Assembly (NCBI RefSeq): GCF_009905375.1
Contig: NC_133650.1
Coordinates: forward strand, 301,629,957-301,693,956
Length of the DNA: 64,000 nt
Source of the DNA: Apium graveolens
Lineage: Eukaryota > Streptophyta > Magnoliopsida > Apiales > Apiaceae
Reading direction: 5' to 3'
Part shown: positions 1 through 12,935 of the stretch, piece by piece
Numbering within the stretch: position 1 is the stretch's first letter
How the letters are laid out: each line of letters begins with the position of its first letter
The notes under the pieces: model-generated
Databases searched by the model: none
What the model was told of the DNA's origin: nothing
The model's input: only the letters and a program-made list of their open reading frames with translations
Program-made: the position numbers and the translations under genes

Positions 1-242
1 ATAAAGAGCAGATATTAGTATTTCAAATTTTTTGAAATTAAATTGAATAATTAATTTACTTATGCACTCCTCTTCCAAAAAATTCACTTCAGCGTATTTT
101 TTGAAGTATAAATTTTTTATCTTAAAATTTAAATTTATATTAATAGTCCTTGAAATAGAAAAACAATTAAACCATATTAATATAATTTTTCATAACAAAA
201 ATTTTTTAAACAATTAAATTAAATACCATGATTTTAAATTTT

Positions 243-245
<3 letters not shown>

Positions 246-272
<27 letters not shown>
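246..272. repeat. (AT)n microsatellite
   Basis: An uninterrupted run of AT dinucleotides. The equivalents near 16975 and 27179 have different repeat numbers, which is normal slippage between the block copies. Confidence 0.9.
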
Positions 273-273
<1 letters not shown>

Positions 274-299
274 CATATATGTTCAATTTTTTATTGAGA

Positions 300-815
300 T
301 ATTACTAGATATTGAGTTCGAGTTAGAATCGAGCCGAGTTCTCAAATTCGAGTCGAGTTCTAATCACACTTGGTATGCACTCATTGTGACTCATTTTAAC
401 TAAATAAATGTGAATGTATAGACCGACTTGTATAGAAGTTCGAGTCAAGTTGAGTTCAGTTAAAAGAGTTCGAGTTCAAAGTGCTCGCAAATTCGAGTTA
501 GAGGTGCTTGCGAGCAGCATTGCCGGACACGAATTACAGTCTATAGCCCCAATTTGAAGCCCTTTAGCGGTCATGTGTGTATAATTGAATACTTTGTGTG
601 AGTTGGTAGGTAGTCAGCCGTATCCAATTTTATGTTTTGACAATTTATGCTGTCAAAAAAATCGATCAGTCAATTAGAAAGCTAAATAAACTCATGCAAT
701 CTTTATAGTTTGTTCAACAACCTGTCATCAAATCAATATTTTCCCTTTTATAAACCAACTGAAGTGCAAAGTTCATCATAACTTCCTCTAAAATATAAGT
801 CTCTCCATAAAGTCT
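300..815. other. Spacer with TTCGAGT-type short repeats
   Basis: No gene is seen. The stretch from 313 to 500 contains many short variants of TTCGAGT/GAGTTCGAG in direct order. Bases about 600-810 are present in units 1 and 3 but absent from unit 2, where the flanking sequence joins directly near 20547. Confidence 0.6.
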
Positions 816-1114
816 AGGAACAAGGCATCTCTTGCAGAATAGTCCCTCCGCTACCTTGCCCCCAATGATTACAATCTCGTCCCCGCCCAATACTGCATTA
901 CCTCCGTTACCAGCCATGCCTACGCTACCCAAGGTCGCATTTCCACCTCTTCTCGCTGTTTCGATGCCTACGATCCCAGCTTTGCCAAGCGCACAGGTTC
1001 CATCTATGCCAATCCCCACGATGCCGACCCTCCCAAAACTAACACTACCTCATCTTCCTTCCATCCCTACTTCTAAACCAACTACTATGCCCGCAATTCC
1101 TTCAATACCTTTCT
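816..1114 (+). pseudogene. Proline-rich secreted protein gene fragment, unit 1
   Basis: The reading frame encodes a peptide made of Pro-Thr-Leu/Ile-Pro-type repeats (LPPLPAMPTLP, MPTIPALP, MPAIPSIPFFSP). Unit 2 also shows the motif ARHLLQ just upstream, which in small plant proline-rich cell-wall or secreted proteins follows the signal-peptide cleavage site. No start codon or signal peptide is present here, so this is the 3' part only. A 28-bp deletion relative to unit 2 removes the natural stop after PPPSN, so the frame runs on into noncoding sequence to 1263. The family assignment rests on composition and the ARHLLQ motif; no function is claimed. Confidence 0.6.
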
Positions 1115-1367
1115 TCTCACCTGAGAAAATTTTATTGATCTTTTTTCCTCAAGAAATATGTACTACATATATTAGCATTTTTTTTGAATTTCTTGTATCA
1201 CTCTGTCTCATATGTGAAGTTTGGAATTTGTATTGTAGATTCATTAAAATTTATTTACGATAAATGTTTACATTCTTATATGCACATACATAATGTTTTT
1301 ATCTTTACTCCAAGATTAGCATGCATAAACATCCCTAAATGTTGGAACCATGGGAACATTGAGTTCA
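1115..1367. other. Downstream flank of the proline-rich fragment
   Basis: AT-rich sequence resembling a 3' untranslated region, shared by all three block units up to the CACTA terminus. Nothing else is seen in it. Confidence 0.5.
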
Positions 1368-4300
1368 CACTACAAGAGGAAGGGGTTTTGCGATAGAATA
1401 AATACAAAGAATCTGTCGCAATTGACCGACTTTGTGACGGAAAAAAACTGTCATAAATACATGTGTCATAAGTTCTTATTCTGTCGTACTATCTTATTCA
1501 GTCGCAAGTTATTTGTGGGTCTTATACTAAATAAAAACAATCATTAAAAAAAGAAAAAAACACAAAGTGCGACGAAATCAGTCATAATTGTTTTTAAATT
1601 TGTGGCGTAATTCGTCAGAACTATTCCCAGAATTACGACATTATCCATCGCATAATTTTTAGAATTGTGACACAATCGGTCATAAAATTGCACAGAAATT
1701 ATGACGAAATCCGTCATATAGTCCCCTTTTTTGTGACAGGTACCAACATAAATATGCCCAGTAAGTACGCTCATATGCCTACGGTAGCGACGAAATCCGA
1801 CCTAAAATTCTCAAATAAGCTCAGTACTACGACGGAATTCATCGTTTTAATCACATGTTGTGAAAGATTCTGTGGCTAGTTTATAGTATACCTATGTTTT
1901 TACCATTGTCCTCAAATTGTATAATTAAACCAGTGATTCATTCACAGATTTCTCAACACATACAAACTAATAACCCATACAAAATATTACAACACGTTTA
2001 GAAAAATTAATCAAGTAGTCAAATCCATATTAAGCATCAGGCAAAAAGAGAAACATCCCAAATCCGACAAACATATGTCGCACAGTTATAAGACAGACAT
2101 ACGTCGCATAGTTATAAGACAAGCATATGTCACACAGTTAAAGCATATGTCACACAGTTATAGCAAATGAAAGCATAATTCTGCCTAAACCCATTAGTCA
2201 GCTAATATCCAAAAGAAGGCATAAGTCGCCCCCAAGCTGCAAAAGTTAGCCACTAAACTAATATATTCGAAGTTAACATAAACCAGCCCTATAACTGGAA
2301 CCAACTGGTATGTCAATCTCCAAACTGATCCAAATCCCGTTAGAGTTACCACTTCGACTACGACTTTGACGTGGAGAACGTGATTGATTTCCATTATCAT
2401 CTTCATCAGAATGATACTCAGTCTCAAGAGCGATCCTCTTACCCTGCAATATTAAAAAAAGTTATATAAATTTGATTTCCTCAAACCCCCAACAGAATTA
2501 GACATAAAGTAAACTTTACACTAAGGATGACCAGGATGTGAAATGATAAATGATAAAGTGAAAGACTGTTACGAAGTTACCAACTATATTGTTCTGATAG
2601 TAGTTAGGATATAAAATAAAAAAGTTGCATGAATATATATACAAAATTCCACATGTGTCTAATATTTGTAATTAACTTATCTCGCACTAAAATTTATAAC
2701 AGACCAACTTAATTAAGAATAAGAACTAGAGTATAGTAGATTTCGATCACAATACACCTAACTGAAATATTAACTTGAGGCATTCTATATAAATATTATA
2801 GAGTAATTGATGTTCTAAATACGGTCTGAACCTTACTTGAGCCTGCTAGACTTGCCCATAAATAACAAGATGGCAGAAAGGGTGAAAGTGATTAGTAGCT
2901 ACAACCTATAGACTGTCCAGGGTCCACGAATATGACCTGGCCAGTTTTGGTGCTATTTTATATAATTTATCTCCTTTGACAAATTTCAGTTTACTAACAT
3001 ATTATGTCGTACCTCAGTAAACCAAAATATTTAAATATAAGTCACTAGTAGCTTGACAACTAAAATTGGTGACTCTTACCCCATAATTACCGATTTTTAT
3101 TTATCTCTCAATTTGGTGCATCTCGTCTTACCCAAGTTACTAATTTCTAGATAACTTAAAATAGTGACTCTCATTTAATTGTCTTTTTTTTTTGCTTTTT
3201 CTGAATAATATTAGAACAATAAACAAAATATAATGTTTACGAAATGATTGGACCACAATATACCTTTTGGCAGTTTCTAGCAGCAGGGTTACTTTTCTGG
3301 ACATCGTTTAACACTGACACCATCGCCTGCACAAGTTCCCTCATAGTTGTCGATTGGGTGGTCCGATGGCAGGTCACTTAATCTCGCCACCACAGATTGT
3401 GTCAAAATATTGACTTGCTCTGGTGCGAGGTCAAATTAATCAGAATGTGTACGTGCAAATGCTACAATGTGGTCCACTTCTTGCATGACAAGATTGTCTG
3501 CCATGCGCTCAACAAAAAATCTTCCAGTGGAAGCACCTGACTCATCATCAACATATTGTCGACGACTCCTTTTACCAGATTCAGGAGAAAGAGCTACACG
3601 GGCACACACAAACAAATACATATATATAAGTAGATTAGAAAAAAATGACATAATGAACGATATAAATAGAATGATAAGAATACAAATGCAGTGCATATTA
3701 TATAATTAATAAACATACGTATAAGTTTGGAAGCACTCGTGCGTGGAATATCGATGATGGCATTTTTTTGAACACCCACAACTTCTACCCATGTATCAAT
3801 TGGTGCTTCCAAAGGATTCTCGTTGTGCTCTCCACACTTTACTAGATAGTGTTCCTAGATGCATGTGTAAAAAATTACAAACAATAAAAATGTAAAGTCA
3901 AATTAAACTGGAAATAAAAAAGGCATTATCTGTAAACAAAATTTCTAAAATGAAAAAAAAATAAAACCATAAAAAAAGAGTTCAAATTAATGCTAAATAA
4001 AAAAACAAGGAACATATGATTTTATAAAGTATAAAGGTTGAATTTTTAACCTACCAAATATTACCCATGTGTACATATACAATTTTATAGACAAATATGT
4101 TTTTAAAATAAACTGTCAGAACGAGGTTCAAAACTAAAAATATAAGAAACCGAAGCACGGAACAATATAAAAACGTACCACTAATAAACGAACAACCTCC
4201 GATGTGAATTCCTTATTCTCCTTATCCTTGGTGTGCAAGTGAACAAAGAGGTCAATTAATTTTGGTTCCATGCAAGTTTTTTCTTCTATATCCTATCGAG

Positions 4301-5900
4301 TACAAATTCAAGATGAAAGCATATACAAAATAAATTCACTGTTGATATCTTAATGTCATATTAAATTAACAAGTTTAAATGTAAGTTGTCATACCCAACC
4401 ACACGCTAAAAGGAAGTGGCACCGGAAGTGTGAGGAATTTTTTGACATTCTCTCGTTTTTTTAGCAGCATCTGATTTTTTCTGAAATTTGGGTGAATTCC
4501 AATTATCAAGCAATAATCATCTTGATACATGTTTGCTCGTTGCACAAAGTTTTGTGCATATTTCTGTGCATATGCCTATTAACAGTCTCATGGGCATGAT
4601 TTTTTGTCCCATATTTTGGGTCAAAGGTAGAGTAGGCCTGCACAAAAGAGCCAAATAAGAGATGCATATAGATAATAAACATACAATAGTAATAGGAAAT
4701 AAAACAAGTTAGATGTAATAATTATAAATATTTTAATAATTATTTAATTAACAATATATTGTTATATGAAATTAATTTATAATGTAATCACTTCACTCAA
4801 CTTCTTCTTCTCTAACTTGCTACATCTCGCAATATTTGATGCACAACCATCTGGCATTTTTAGACTACTAATCCATGTATAAACTTGAAGTTGTTGCTCT
4901 CAAGAAAGTGTATGGTGCTTGGGCTTTTGTTTTCCCTCGCATCCATAACTCTTCTCTAATACCAAATGCTTTGAAATCTTTTCTTGCATTATTAGTATCC
5001 TTGGATTTTTTTACTACCCATTATTGTGTGAAAGAAATTATCAAAGACATTCTTCTCAGCATGCATGATATCAATGCAATGACGTAGACGTAGCGAGTCC
5101 CAATATGAAAGCTCAAATAAAATGGAGAAATGTGTAAAATTTTGAGTCACACCAAATCCATCAGCCCTAGACTTTGCATAACCTTTCCCATGTGGTCGAA
5201 AAGCAATTTGCACACATTTATTACGAACTTGCCATCCTATTTTCCGCGTATGATGATGGCCCAGTCTTCTAAATTTCTTTACTATTTCCCAGAAAGTAGA
5301 CTTGAGGAAGTTGTGAGGCCCTGGCATTCCTCATACAAACTAGACAAGCTAGTTTTCCTTTTGTTGACCAACCGCTCAATATTGCCAATGCCAGGAAGTC
5401 ATTGACTGTCCACAGCAGTGTTGCTCTCAAATTAAAATTAGTTTGTCATATGTTTGTACACCAACACTCTACAACTGTCTCTGCTCATCAATAAGTGGTC
5501 TCAAGTAGACATTGATGTCTCTCATGGGATCTTTATCCCCGGGTATGAGTAGTGTCATGAACAAGAATGGATCCTTCATGCACATAGAAGGAGGGAGATT
5601 GTACACAACCATAATAACAGGCCATGTGGAAGATTTGTTGCTGTAGGGAGAGAATCCATCTGCAGCAAGCCCAAGTCTAATATTTCGAATATCATGCGAA
5701 AAATCTGGATAATTCATGTCAAAACTTTTCCACTCTTCCCCGTCCGCTGGGTGTGTCATAATCCTCTCAGTAACCTCTCTATTCTTGTGATACCTCATAC
5801 TCTCATCAATACGAGATGACATGTACAATCGTTGCAACCGCGATGTAAGTGGAAAATATCTCAAAATCTTCCTCGGAATGCATTTTTTAGCCAGGAAATA
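1368..5900 (-). mobile_element. CACTA (En/Spm) element, unit 1, one end lost
   Basis: The left terminus begins CACTACAAGAGGAAGGGG, followed by subterminal copies of short motifs around GTCGCA, GACGAAATC and GTCAT in both orientations (1390-1800). This is the usual organisation of a CACTA end. Inside, on the minus strand, lie decayed exons of a TNP2-type transposase and of the plant Ptta/En/Spm domain. The matching right terminus ending in GTAGTG is not visible; element-like sequence stops near 5900, before a set of ACATCGGT repeats and an LTR array. The same truncation is seen in unit 3, so the end was lost before the block duplicated. Confidence 0.8.
3436..5864 (-). pseudogene. CACTA transposase exons (TNP2 and Ptta/En/Spm), unit 1
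   Basis: Reading leftwards, 5864-5469 encodes a TNP2 segment (HPADGEEWKSFD, NIRLGLAADGFSPY, YNLPPSMCMKDP), and 5327-4992 the next TNP2 segment (GPHNFLK, LRHCIDIMHAEKNVFDN). Around 4500-4400 lies a short exon with HTSG, typical of the plant Ptta/En/Spm domain. Then comes an exon ending near 3719 (PIDTWVEVVG) with a GTATGT donor, and an exon from about 3594 to the stop at 3436 (LSPESGKRSRRQYVDD) with a TAG acceptor. Further C-terminal-like exons lie at 3410-3260 (MRELVQAMVSVLNDV) and about 2443-2277 (SRSPRQSRSRSGNSNG), out of frame with each other. The N-terminal part of TNP2 is missing. TNP2 proteins cut and move CACTA elements; this copy cannot encode one. Confidence 0.8.
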
Positions 5901-5910
5901 GTGCCTACGA

Positions 5911-6032
5911 CATCACCCCTTTAACATCGGTTAAAAATGTCACCGATGTTAAAAGCAGTTTTAACATCGGTCACTTTAAAAACGGATGTTAAAGGTGTTG
6001 TAAGACATCAGTATCTTTATCAACCGATGTCT
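5911..6032. repeat. Inverted ACATCGGT/ACCGATGT motif cluster
   Basis: Motifs of the form TTTAACATCGGT and their reverse complement ACCGATGTTAAA alternate several times. Such motifs are known as subterminal repeats of other plant CACTA families. Here they sit at the truncated end of the CACTA element and may mark the remnant of a second, unrelated element. Confidence 0.6.
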
Positions 6033-6343
6033 ATAATCATTTTTAAAAAATAGGTGGGGTATTATAAATTACATATTTAAATAAGATTTTAAGAAATTCA
6101 GTACTATACGGTGATATTCAACTTGAATTGTAAAATATTATTTAAAGTTTAGACATATGTAATTTATATTTTAAAATATTTTCTTATGTATAATACAAAT
6201 ATACTCATTTTGAATTTGAATATGATCCATTACATTTTATAAATTTTAAAGAATTTTGATATATTAATTAATATTTTTTACTATAAAAAATTGAATTCGG
6301 CTAAAATCAAGAAATTTTCAATTTTTTGCATCATGTGGGGGAT
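6033..6343. other. AT-rich spacer
   Basis: No gene is seen. The last 25 or so bases (to GTGGGGGAT) resemble the polypurine end of the LTR-array internal region, so the array may begin with a trace of an earlier internal segment. Confidence 0.5.
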
Positions 6344-7086
6344 TGTTGAAATTAATATTATTATTTATTCCAATATTTGTTTGCTTCAAAACAAAACTAA
6401 TCTTTTTAATTGTGAGTCTTTTTATTTAAGACTTTTCACTTGTATGACCTTTTGTTTTTGAGACAGTTACCTTCCTTCATCTCCGCATCATCATTATTTG
6501 TGACCTATGACCTTCTAACTATCTTGGAGTTATAAATTTTCACTCTTATAAAAGGAGATCTATACCTCTCTTTTTAGATAGACAACCAAAAATCGTATTC
6601 TCATACTATATACACATACTTTGGGCAATGATCAAAAGGTGTGGTCTATGTGTCTCCCTGTACTACACCAGTGAAGCGGATGTTGTGTAATGCTGGAAGT
6701 TGATTGTCATGAGTCTGTGTGTACGTAGTTGGAAAAATTCAACTTTAGCGCAGTAATTAATTTCACGCCACGAATTTTTATTCAGATAAGTAATCCTAAT
6801 TTATATTTGTTATCATAAATTCTTTCGTTATTATTACTTTTATCATTCGATAAAGAATGTTTATGATATTGACCACATGAATAAGAGTTTTAGCTTTATA
6901 CTTCTTAATATATAAGGTCGAGATCTCGAACATATTGATTTTTTGAACATTTAAAAAATATTTTATCTATTTGTTAATTTATAAACTCCGACTTAGGCAT
7001 TATTTTTTTTTCTCGTATAAATGTTAAGTTAGTATAATTTGTTTAATATTTGGTCTACTGTTGTGACTCAATAACCTTTTCTAACA
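6344..7086 (+). repeat. LTR 1 of the array, unit 1
   Basis: Starts TGTTGAAATT and ends TTTTCTAACA. It is the most diverged of the three LTRs; its start differs from the TGTTAGAA of LTRs 2 and 3. TATAAAAGGAG occurs near 6547. Confidence 0.8.
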
Positions 7087-9260
7087 TTCTAAAGTTGAAC
7101 TTGTGTTTGTTAAACGGATTTATACCAATATATCGAGATTGAGTTGCAATGAATATTATTTTGTTAAGACGATTTATATGATATTAATAATATGATAGTT
7201 TAAATAATATGCTTGTTTGATAATATGCCCGAGAAGGGTTGGATATCTTGCTAGAATTAAGCTCTTAACTTAAGTGTGTAGTTTTTGACTTCTATTTATT
7301 TATATGTCATCTTTTTACGATACACTTGCAATATATATTGTAAAGTTATATGTGATTTTTTCGGTATATTCAGACATACTTGATTAAATAATTGAGGCGT
7401 AGTATTGAAAATTTTGTGGCTCTATTTTTTAAGGAGTAGTAGTGAACAAAAACTGTTAATGATGTATATAACAGTATATTAGTCTTGTATTTGTTCACAA
7501 TATTGTGATGTATTGCATAAACTTCATGCTTATTTGATTTTTAAATGAGAATATATTTGCTAGACAGTTACATGAGTAATATATCTTGTAAATAATAATA
7601 AAAATGTTAAAAATATATATATCTTTTTTGTGGTAAGATAATAAGAGAATGAGATTTTTAATCAAAATTTATTTTTTTTAGAGTTTATAATTTTGATGCC
7701 CAGTTAATTCACTGTGGGGGTTGAAAAATATATCAATATTAGTTAATTGAGCAATCATTTTCGTGTCTCATGTAATAGTCATTTGCGTTAGATGGACAAT
7801 TGGGATGCTTGAACATGAATTTTTTTAAAATAATAAATACATGAAAGACTAGTGTATTCTTGAGGGAGTAATGTAAGGAACGTTATACATGATTGGTTTC
7901 TCATCACTCTAATTATGTAGAAAAATCAAATGAATTTGTACTACTTGTCATTATTGCAGCAAGTATCTCATGTGTGGTGTGTGACCTAAATTTTACTAAA
8001 TAAATATAAAGGCATTTTTTTATAAATTTTATCATGTCAAATTTATTGTGTTTTCATGAATTAATGTGACATAAAATTGATGGTTGATATATATCAGGAT
8101 GAATACTTTGATATTAAAAAGCTACCACATAATGAGGTTACGTGTTTTATAACTCTCCGATTAGTTTGAAAGTTTTTTCCTTCTGTAAAGTAAGTTGCTA
8201 CTTGAGAATGAGAAGAATAGTTCGTTAATATTTATATTTTTCACTTTGTAGATGCATCTACAATATAATAACTTTGTTAATCAGAATGACCGAGTTACAT
8301 GCATATTGTTGGAGAGAAATTATATTTATAATTGATCGCAAGCACTAAGAATATACTTGAAGAAAAGAGTTAGGCCATGTGAATTGAGGTTGATAATAGT
8401 CTATGTTTATTAGAAAGAGAATATAGACACCTAAGACATGCCATAGTGTGTAAATTTGATCAGTAGTAATGTGATATCACTCGAGTATGTAAAGTTAAAG
8501 GGGAATATTGCAGATCCTCTTTACAAAGGTCTTTATCAAATATTGTTGCCAGAGTTGGCATAAAACACGTTTAAACCCTATCGTGGAGTAAATTGTGTTA
8601 AATCACAAAAGTGCTCATTATGACTTTGGATGGTGCTAAGAGTTAGCACAATTGGAATGGTTTTAAAGCCTATGTAGAGTGAATTATGATGGATACCCAT
8701 CTTAGAAGTTTCAATGGGTCAAACTAAATCATAAAAGAACTTATGTTTTACTACCACCATTCCAATTTAATGAAAAAGTGTAGTATTTTTTTGTTGTCAT
8801 ATGTGTTAGGTTGAGTTAATGCTCTTAATAAGTTCATAGCCTTGTAATAGGTGGTTTAATACAATACAAACTTGATGAACTTACCTATATGAATATGTGA
8901 GCTACGCCCAACTCCGTATGAGATCGTGTAGGCTAAGGACTCTGGAGCATTCATAAATATCCACATAAAAATGTAGGGCATCTTATAACACAAATTGTTA
9001 AAGGCATTATCAAGGTTAATATCATGCAAGAACACCTTTTGATATGAGAAAGGTTTTAGTGCGCATATATATCTTCACTTACTGCCAAGAAAGGTTCAAG
9101 AATTTTTATTTTCACCTAATATGGTTGTATGACATATATGTTTGCACGGGGTATCAATTCAAGTCCACAAGACATTAATACTTACAAAACTGATTATCCG
9201 TTGTCCATAAAACTTCTCCTATTACACAAGCTACATTTTCTTTTTCCTCATGTGAGGGAT

Positions 9261-10010
9261 TGTTAGAATTATTATTATCATTTATTTCAATATTTGTTTG
9301 CTTCGAAAGAAAACTAATCTTTTTAAATGTGAGTCTTTTTATTTAAGACTTTTCACTTATATGACCTTTTGTTTTTTAGACATTTCTCTTTAAGACCTTC
9401 TAGATTTCATCTCCCCCTCATCATTATTTGTGACCTATGACCTTCTTACTATCTTGGAGTTATAAATTTTCATTCCTATAAAAGGAGATCGATACCTCTC
9501 TTTTTTGATAGACAAACAAAAATTGTATTCTCATACTATATACACATACTTTGGGTAATGATCAAAAGGTGTTGTCTATCTGTCTCCCTGTACTACACCA
9601 ATGGGCGGATGTCGTGTAACGCTGTAGGTTGATTGTCATGAGTTCGTGTACATAGTGGGGCAAATTCAACTTTAGCGCAGTGATTAATTTCACGCCACGA
9701 CTTTTATTCATAAATAATCCTAATTTTTATTTGTTATCATCGATTCTTTCGTTATTATTACTTTTATCATTCGATGAAGAATGTTTATGATATTGACCAC
9801 ATGAATAAGAGTTTTAGCTTTATACTTCTTAATATATAAGGTCGAGATCTCGAACATATTGATTTTTTGAACATTTAAAAAATATTTTATCTATTTGTTA
9901 ATTTATAAACTCCGACTTAGGCATTATTATTTTTTCTCGTATAAATGTTAAGTTAGTATAATTTGTTTAATATTTGGTCTACCGTTGTGACTCAATAACC
10001 TTTTCTAACA
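9261..10010 (+). repeat. LTR 2 of the array, unit 1
   Basis: Starts TGTTAGAATT and ends TTCTAACA, preceded by the purine-rich TGTGAGGGAT. Shared by the element on either side of it. Confidence 0.82.
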
Positions 10011-12183
10011 TTCTAAAGTTGAACTTGTGTTTGTTAAACGGATTTATACCAATATATCGAGATTGAGTTGCAATGAATATTATTTTGTTAAGACGATTTA
10101 TATGATATCAATAATATGATAGTTTAAATAATATGCTTGTTTGATAATATGCCCGAGAAGGGTGGGACATCTTGCTAGAATTAAGCTCTTAACTTAAGTG
10201 TGTAGTTTTTGACTTCTATTTATTTATATGTCATCTTTTTACGATACACTTGCAATATATATTGTAAAGTTATATGTGATTTTTCGGTATATTCAGACAT
10301 ACTTGATTAAATATTTGAGGCGTAGTATTGAAAATTTCGTGGCTCTATTTTTTAAGGAGTAGTAGTGAACAAAAACTGTTAATGATGTATATAATAGTAT
10401 ATTAGTCTTGTATTTGTTCACAATATTGTGATGTATTGCATAAACTTCATGCTTATTTGATTTTTAAATGAGAATATATTTGCTAGACAGTTACATGAGT
10501 AATATATCTTGTAAATAATAATAAAAATGTTAAAAATATATATATCTTTTTTGTGGTAAGATAATAAGAGAATGAGATTTTTAATCAAAATTTATTTTTT
10601 TTAGAGTTTATAATTTTGATGCCCAGTTAATTCACTGTGGGGGTTAAAAAATATGTCAATATTAGTTAATTGAGCAATCATTTTCGTGTCTCATGTAATA
10701 GTCATTTGCGTTAGATGGACGATTGAGATGCTTGAACATGAATTTTTTTTAAATAATAAATACATGAAAGACTAGTGTATTCTTGAGGGAGTAATGTAAG
10801 GAACATTATACATGATTGGTTTCTCATCACTCTAATTATGTAGAAAAATCAAATGAATTTGTACTACTTGTCATTATTGCAGCAAGTATCTCATGTGTGG
10901 TGTGTGACCTAAATTTTACTAAATAAATATAAAGGCATTTTTTTATAAATTTTATCATGTCAAATTTATTGTGTTTTCATGAATTAATGTGACATAAAAT
11001 TGATGGTTGATATATATCAGGATGAATACTTTGATATTAAAAAGCTACCACATAATGAGGTTACGTGTTTTATAACTCTCCGATTAGTTTGAAAGTTTTT
11101 TCCTTCTGTAAAGTAAGTTGCTACTTGAGAATGAGAAGAATAGTTCGTTAATATTTATATTTTTCACTTTGTAGATGCATCTACAATATAATAACTTTGT
11201 TAATCAGAATGACCGAGTTACATGCATATTGTTGGAGAGAAATTATATTTATAATTGATCGCAAGCACTAAGAATATACTTGAAGAAAAGAGTTAGGCCA
11301 TGTGAATTGAGGTTGATAATAGTCTATGTTTATTAGAAAGAGAATATAGACACCTAAGACATGCCATAGTGTGTAAATTTGATCAGTAGTAATGTGATAT
11401 CACTCGAGTATGTAAAGTTAAAGGGGAATATTGCAGATCCTCTTTACAAAGGTCTTTATCAAATATTGTTGCCAGAGTTGGCATAAAACACGTTTAAACC
11501 CTATCGTGGAGTAAATTATGTTAAATCACAAAAGTGCTCATTATGACTTTGGATGGTGCTAAGAGTTAGCACAATTGGAATGGTTTTAAAGCCTATGTAG
11601 AGTGAATTATGATGGATACCCATCTTAGAAATTTCAATGGGTCAAACTAAATCATAAAAGAACTCATGTTTTACTACCACCATTCCAATTTAATGAAAAA
11701 TTGTAGTATTTTTTTGTTGTCATATGTGTTAGGTTGAGTTAATGCTCTTAATAAGTTCATAGCCTTGTAATAGGTGGTTTAAGACAATACAAACTTGATG
11801 AACTTACCTATATGAATATGTGAGCTACGCCCAACTCCCTATGAGATCGTGTAGGCTAAGGACTCTGGAGCATTCATAAATATCCACATAAAAATGTAGG
11901 GCATCTTATAACACAAATTGTTAAAGGCATTATCAAGGTTAATGTCATGCAAGAACACCTTTTGATATGAGAAAGGTTTTAGTGCGCATATATATCTTCA
12001 CTTACTGCCAAGAAAGGTTCAAGAATTTTTATTTTCACCTAATATGGTTGTATGACATATATGTTTGCACGGGGTATCAATTCAAGTCCACAAGACATTA
12101 ATACTTACAAAACTGATTATCCGTTGTCCATAAAACTTCTCCTATTACACAAGCTACATTTTCTTTTGCATCATGTGAGGGAT

Positions 12184-12935
12184 TGTTAGAATTATTATTA
12201 TCATTTATTTCAATATTTGTTTGCTTCGAAAGAAAACTAATCTTTTTAAATGTGAGTCTTTTTATTTAAGACTTTTCACTTGTATGACCTTTTGTTTTTT
12301 AGACATTTCTCTTTAAGACCTTCTAGATTTCATCTCCCCCTCATCATTATTTGTGACCTATGACCTTCTTACTATCTTGGAGTTATAAATTTTCATTCCT
12401 ATAAAAGGAGATCGATACCTCTCTTTTTTGATAGACAAACAAAAATTGTATTCACATACTATATACACATACTTTGGGTAATGATCAAAAGGTGTTGTCT
12501 ATCTGTCTCCCTGTACTACACCAATGGGCGGATGTCGTGTAACGCTGTAGGTTGATTGTCATGAGTTCGTGTGTACATAGTGGGGCAAATTCAACTTTAG
12601 CGCAGTGATTAATTTCACGCCACGACTTTTATTCATAAATAATCCTAATTTTTATTTGTTATCATCGATTCTTTCGTTATTATTACTTTTATCATTCGAT
12701 GAAGAATGTTTATGATATTGACCGCATGAATAAGAGTTTTAGCTTTATACTTCTTAAGATATAAGGTCGAGATCTCGAACATATTGATTTTTTGAACATT
12801 TAAAAAATATTTTATCTTTTTATTAATTTATAATCTCCGACTTTGGCATTATTTTTCTTTCTCGTATAAATGTTAAGTTAGTATAATCTGTTTAATATTT
12901 GGTCTACCATTGTGACTCAATAACCTTTTCTAACA
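12184..12935 (+). repeat. LTR 3 of the array, unit 1
   Basis: Starts TGTTAGAATT and ends CTAACA. Similarity to LTR 2 stops immediately after CTAACA, which fixes the right boundary of the LTR. Confidence 0.82.

Larger units (their letters stand above)
6344..12935 (+). mobile_element. Tandem LTR-retrotransposon array, unit 1 (three LTRs, two internal regions)
   Basis: Three LTRs of about 745-752 bases (6344-7086, 9261-10010, 12184-12935) alternate with two nearly identical internal regions (7087-9260, 10011-12183), giving a period of about 2.92 kb. LTRs 2 and 3 start TGTTAGAA and end TTCTAACA, a perfect 8-base inverted terminus, and each is preceded by a purine-rich GTGAGGGAT. A promoter-like TATAAAAGGAG lies about 200 bases into each LTR. 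The internal regions have no long frame, but 8410-8545 and 11333-11465 carry broken traces of the end of a copia RNase H (VISLEYV, GNIADPLYKGL), placing the family in Ty1/copia. No tRNA-iMet primer site is recognisable after the LTRs. The array probably arose by unequal exchange between LTRs. It is a dead, non-autonomous derivative. Confidence 0.82.

Noticed and set aside
714..1019. Minus-strand Gly-rich frame opposite the proline-rich fragment (also 27645-27950)
   Set aside because: It is the antisense shadow of Pro codons (CCN/NGG). The plus strand carries the conserved ARHLLQ and Pro-rich repeats.
832..1263. 143-codon plus frame as a complete gene
   Set aside because: It starts at a TTG, lacks a signal peptide and runs past the lost stop into AT-rich flank; only the first part is gene-derived.
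2194..2427. 77-codon hydrophobic minus frame as a membrane protein
   Set aside because: The same bases read in another frame give the Ser/Arg-rich exon of the CACTA gene with a proper splice acceptor at 2444.
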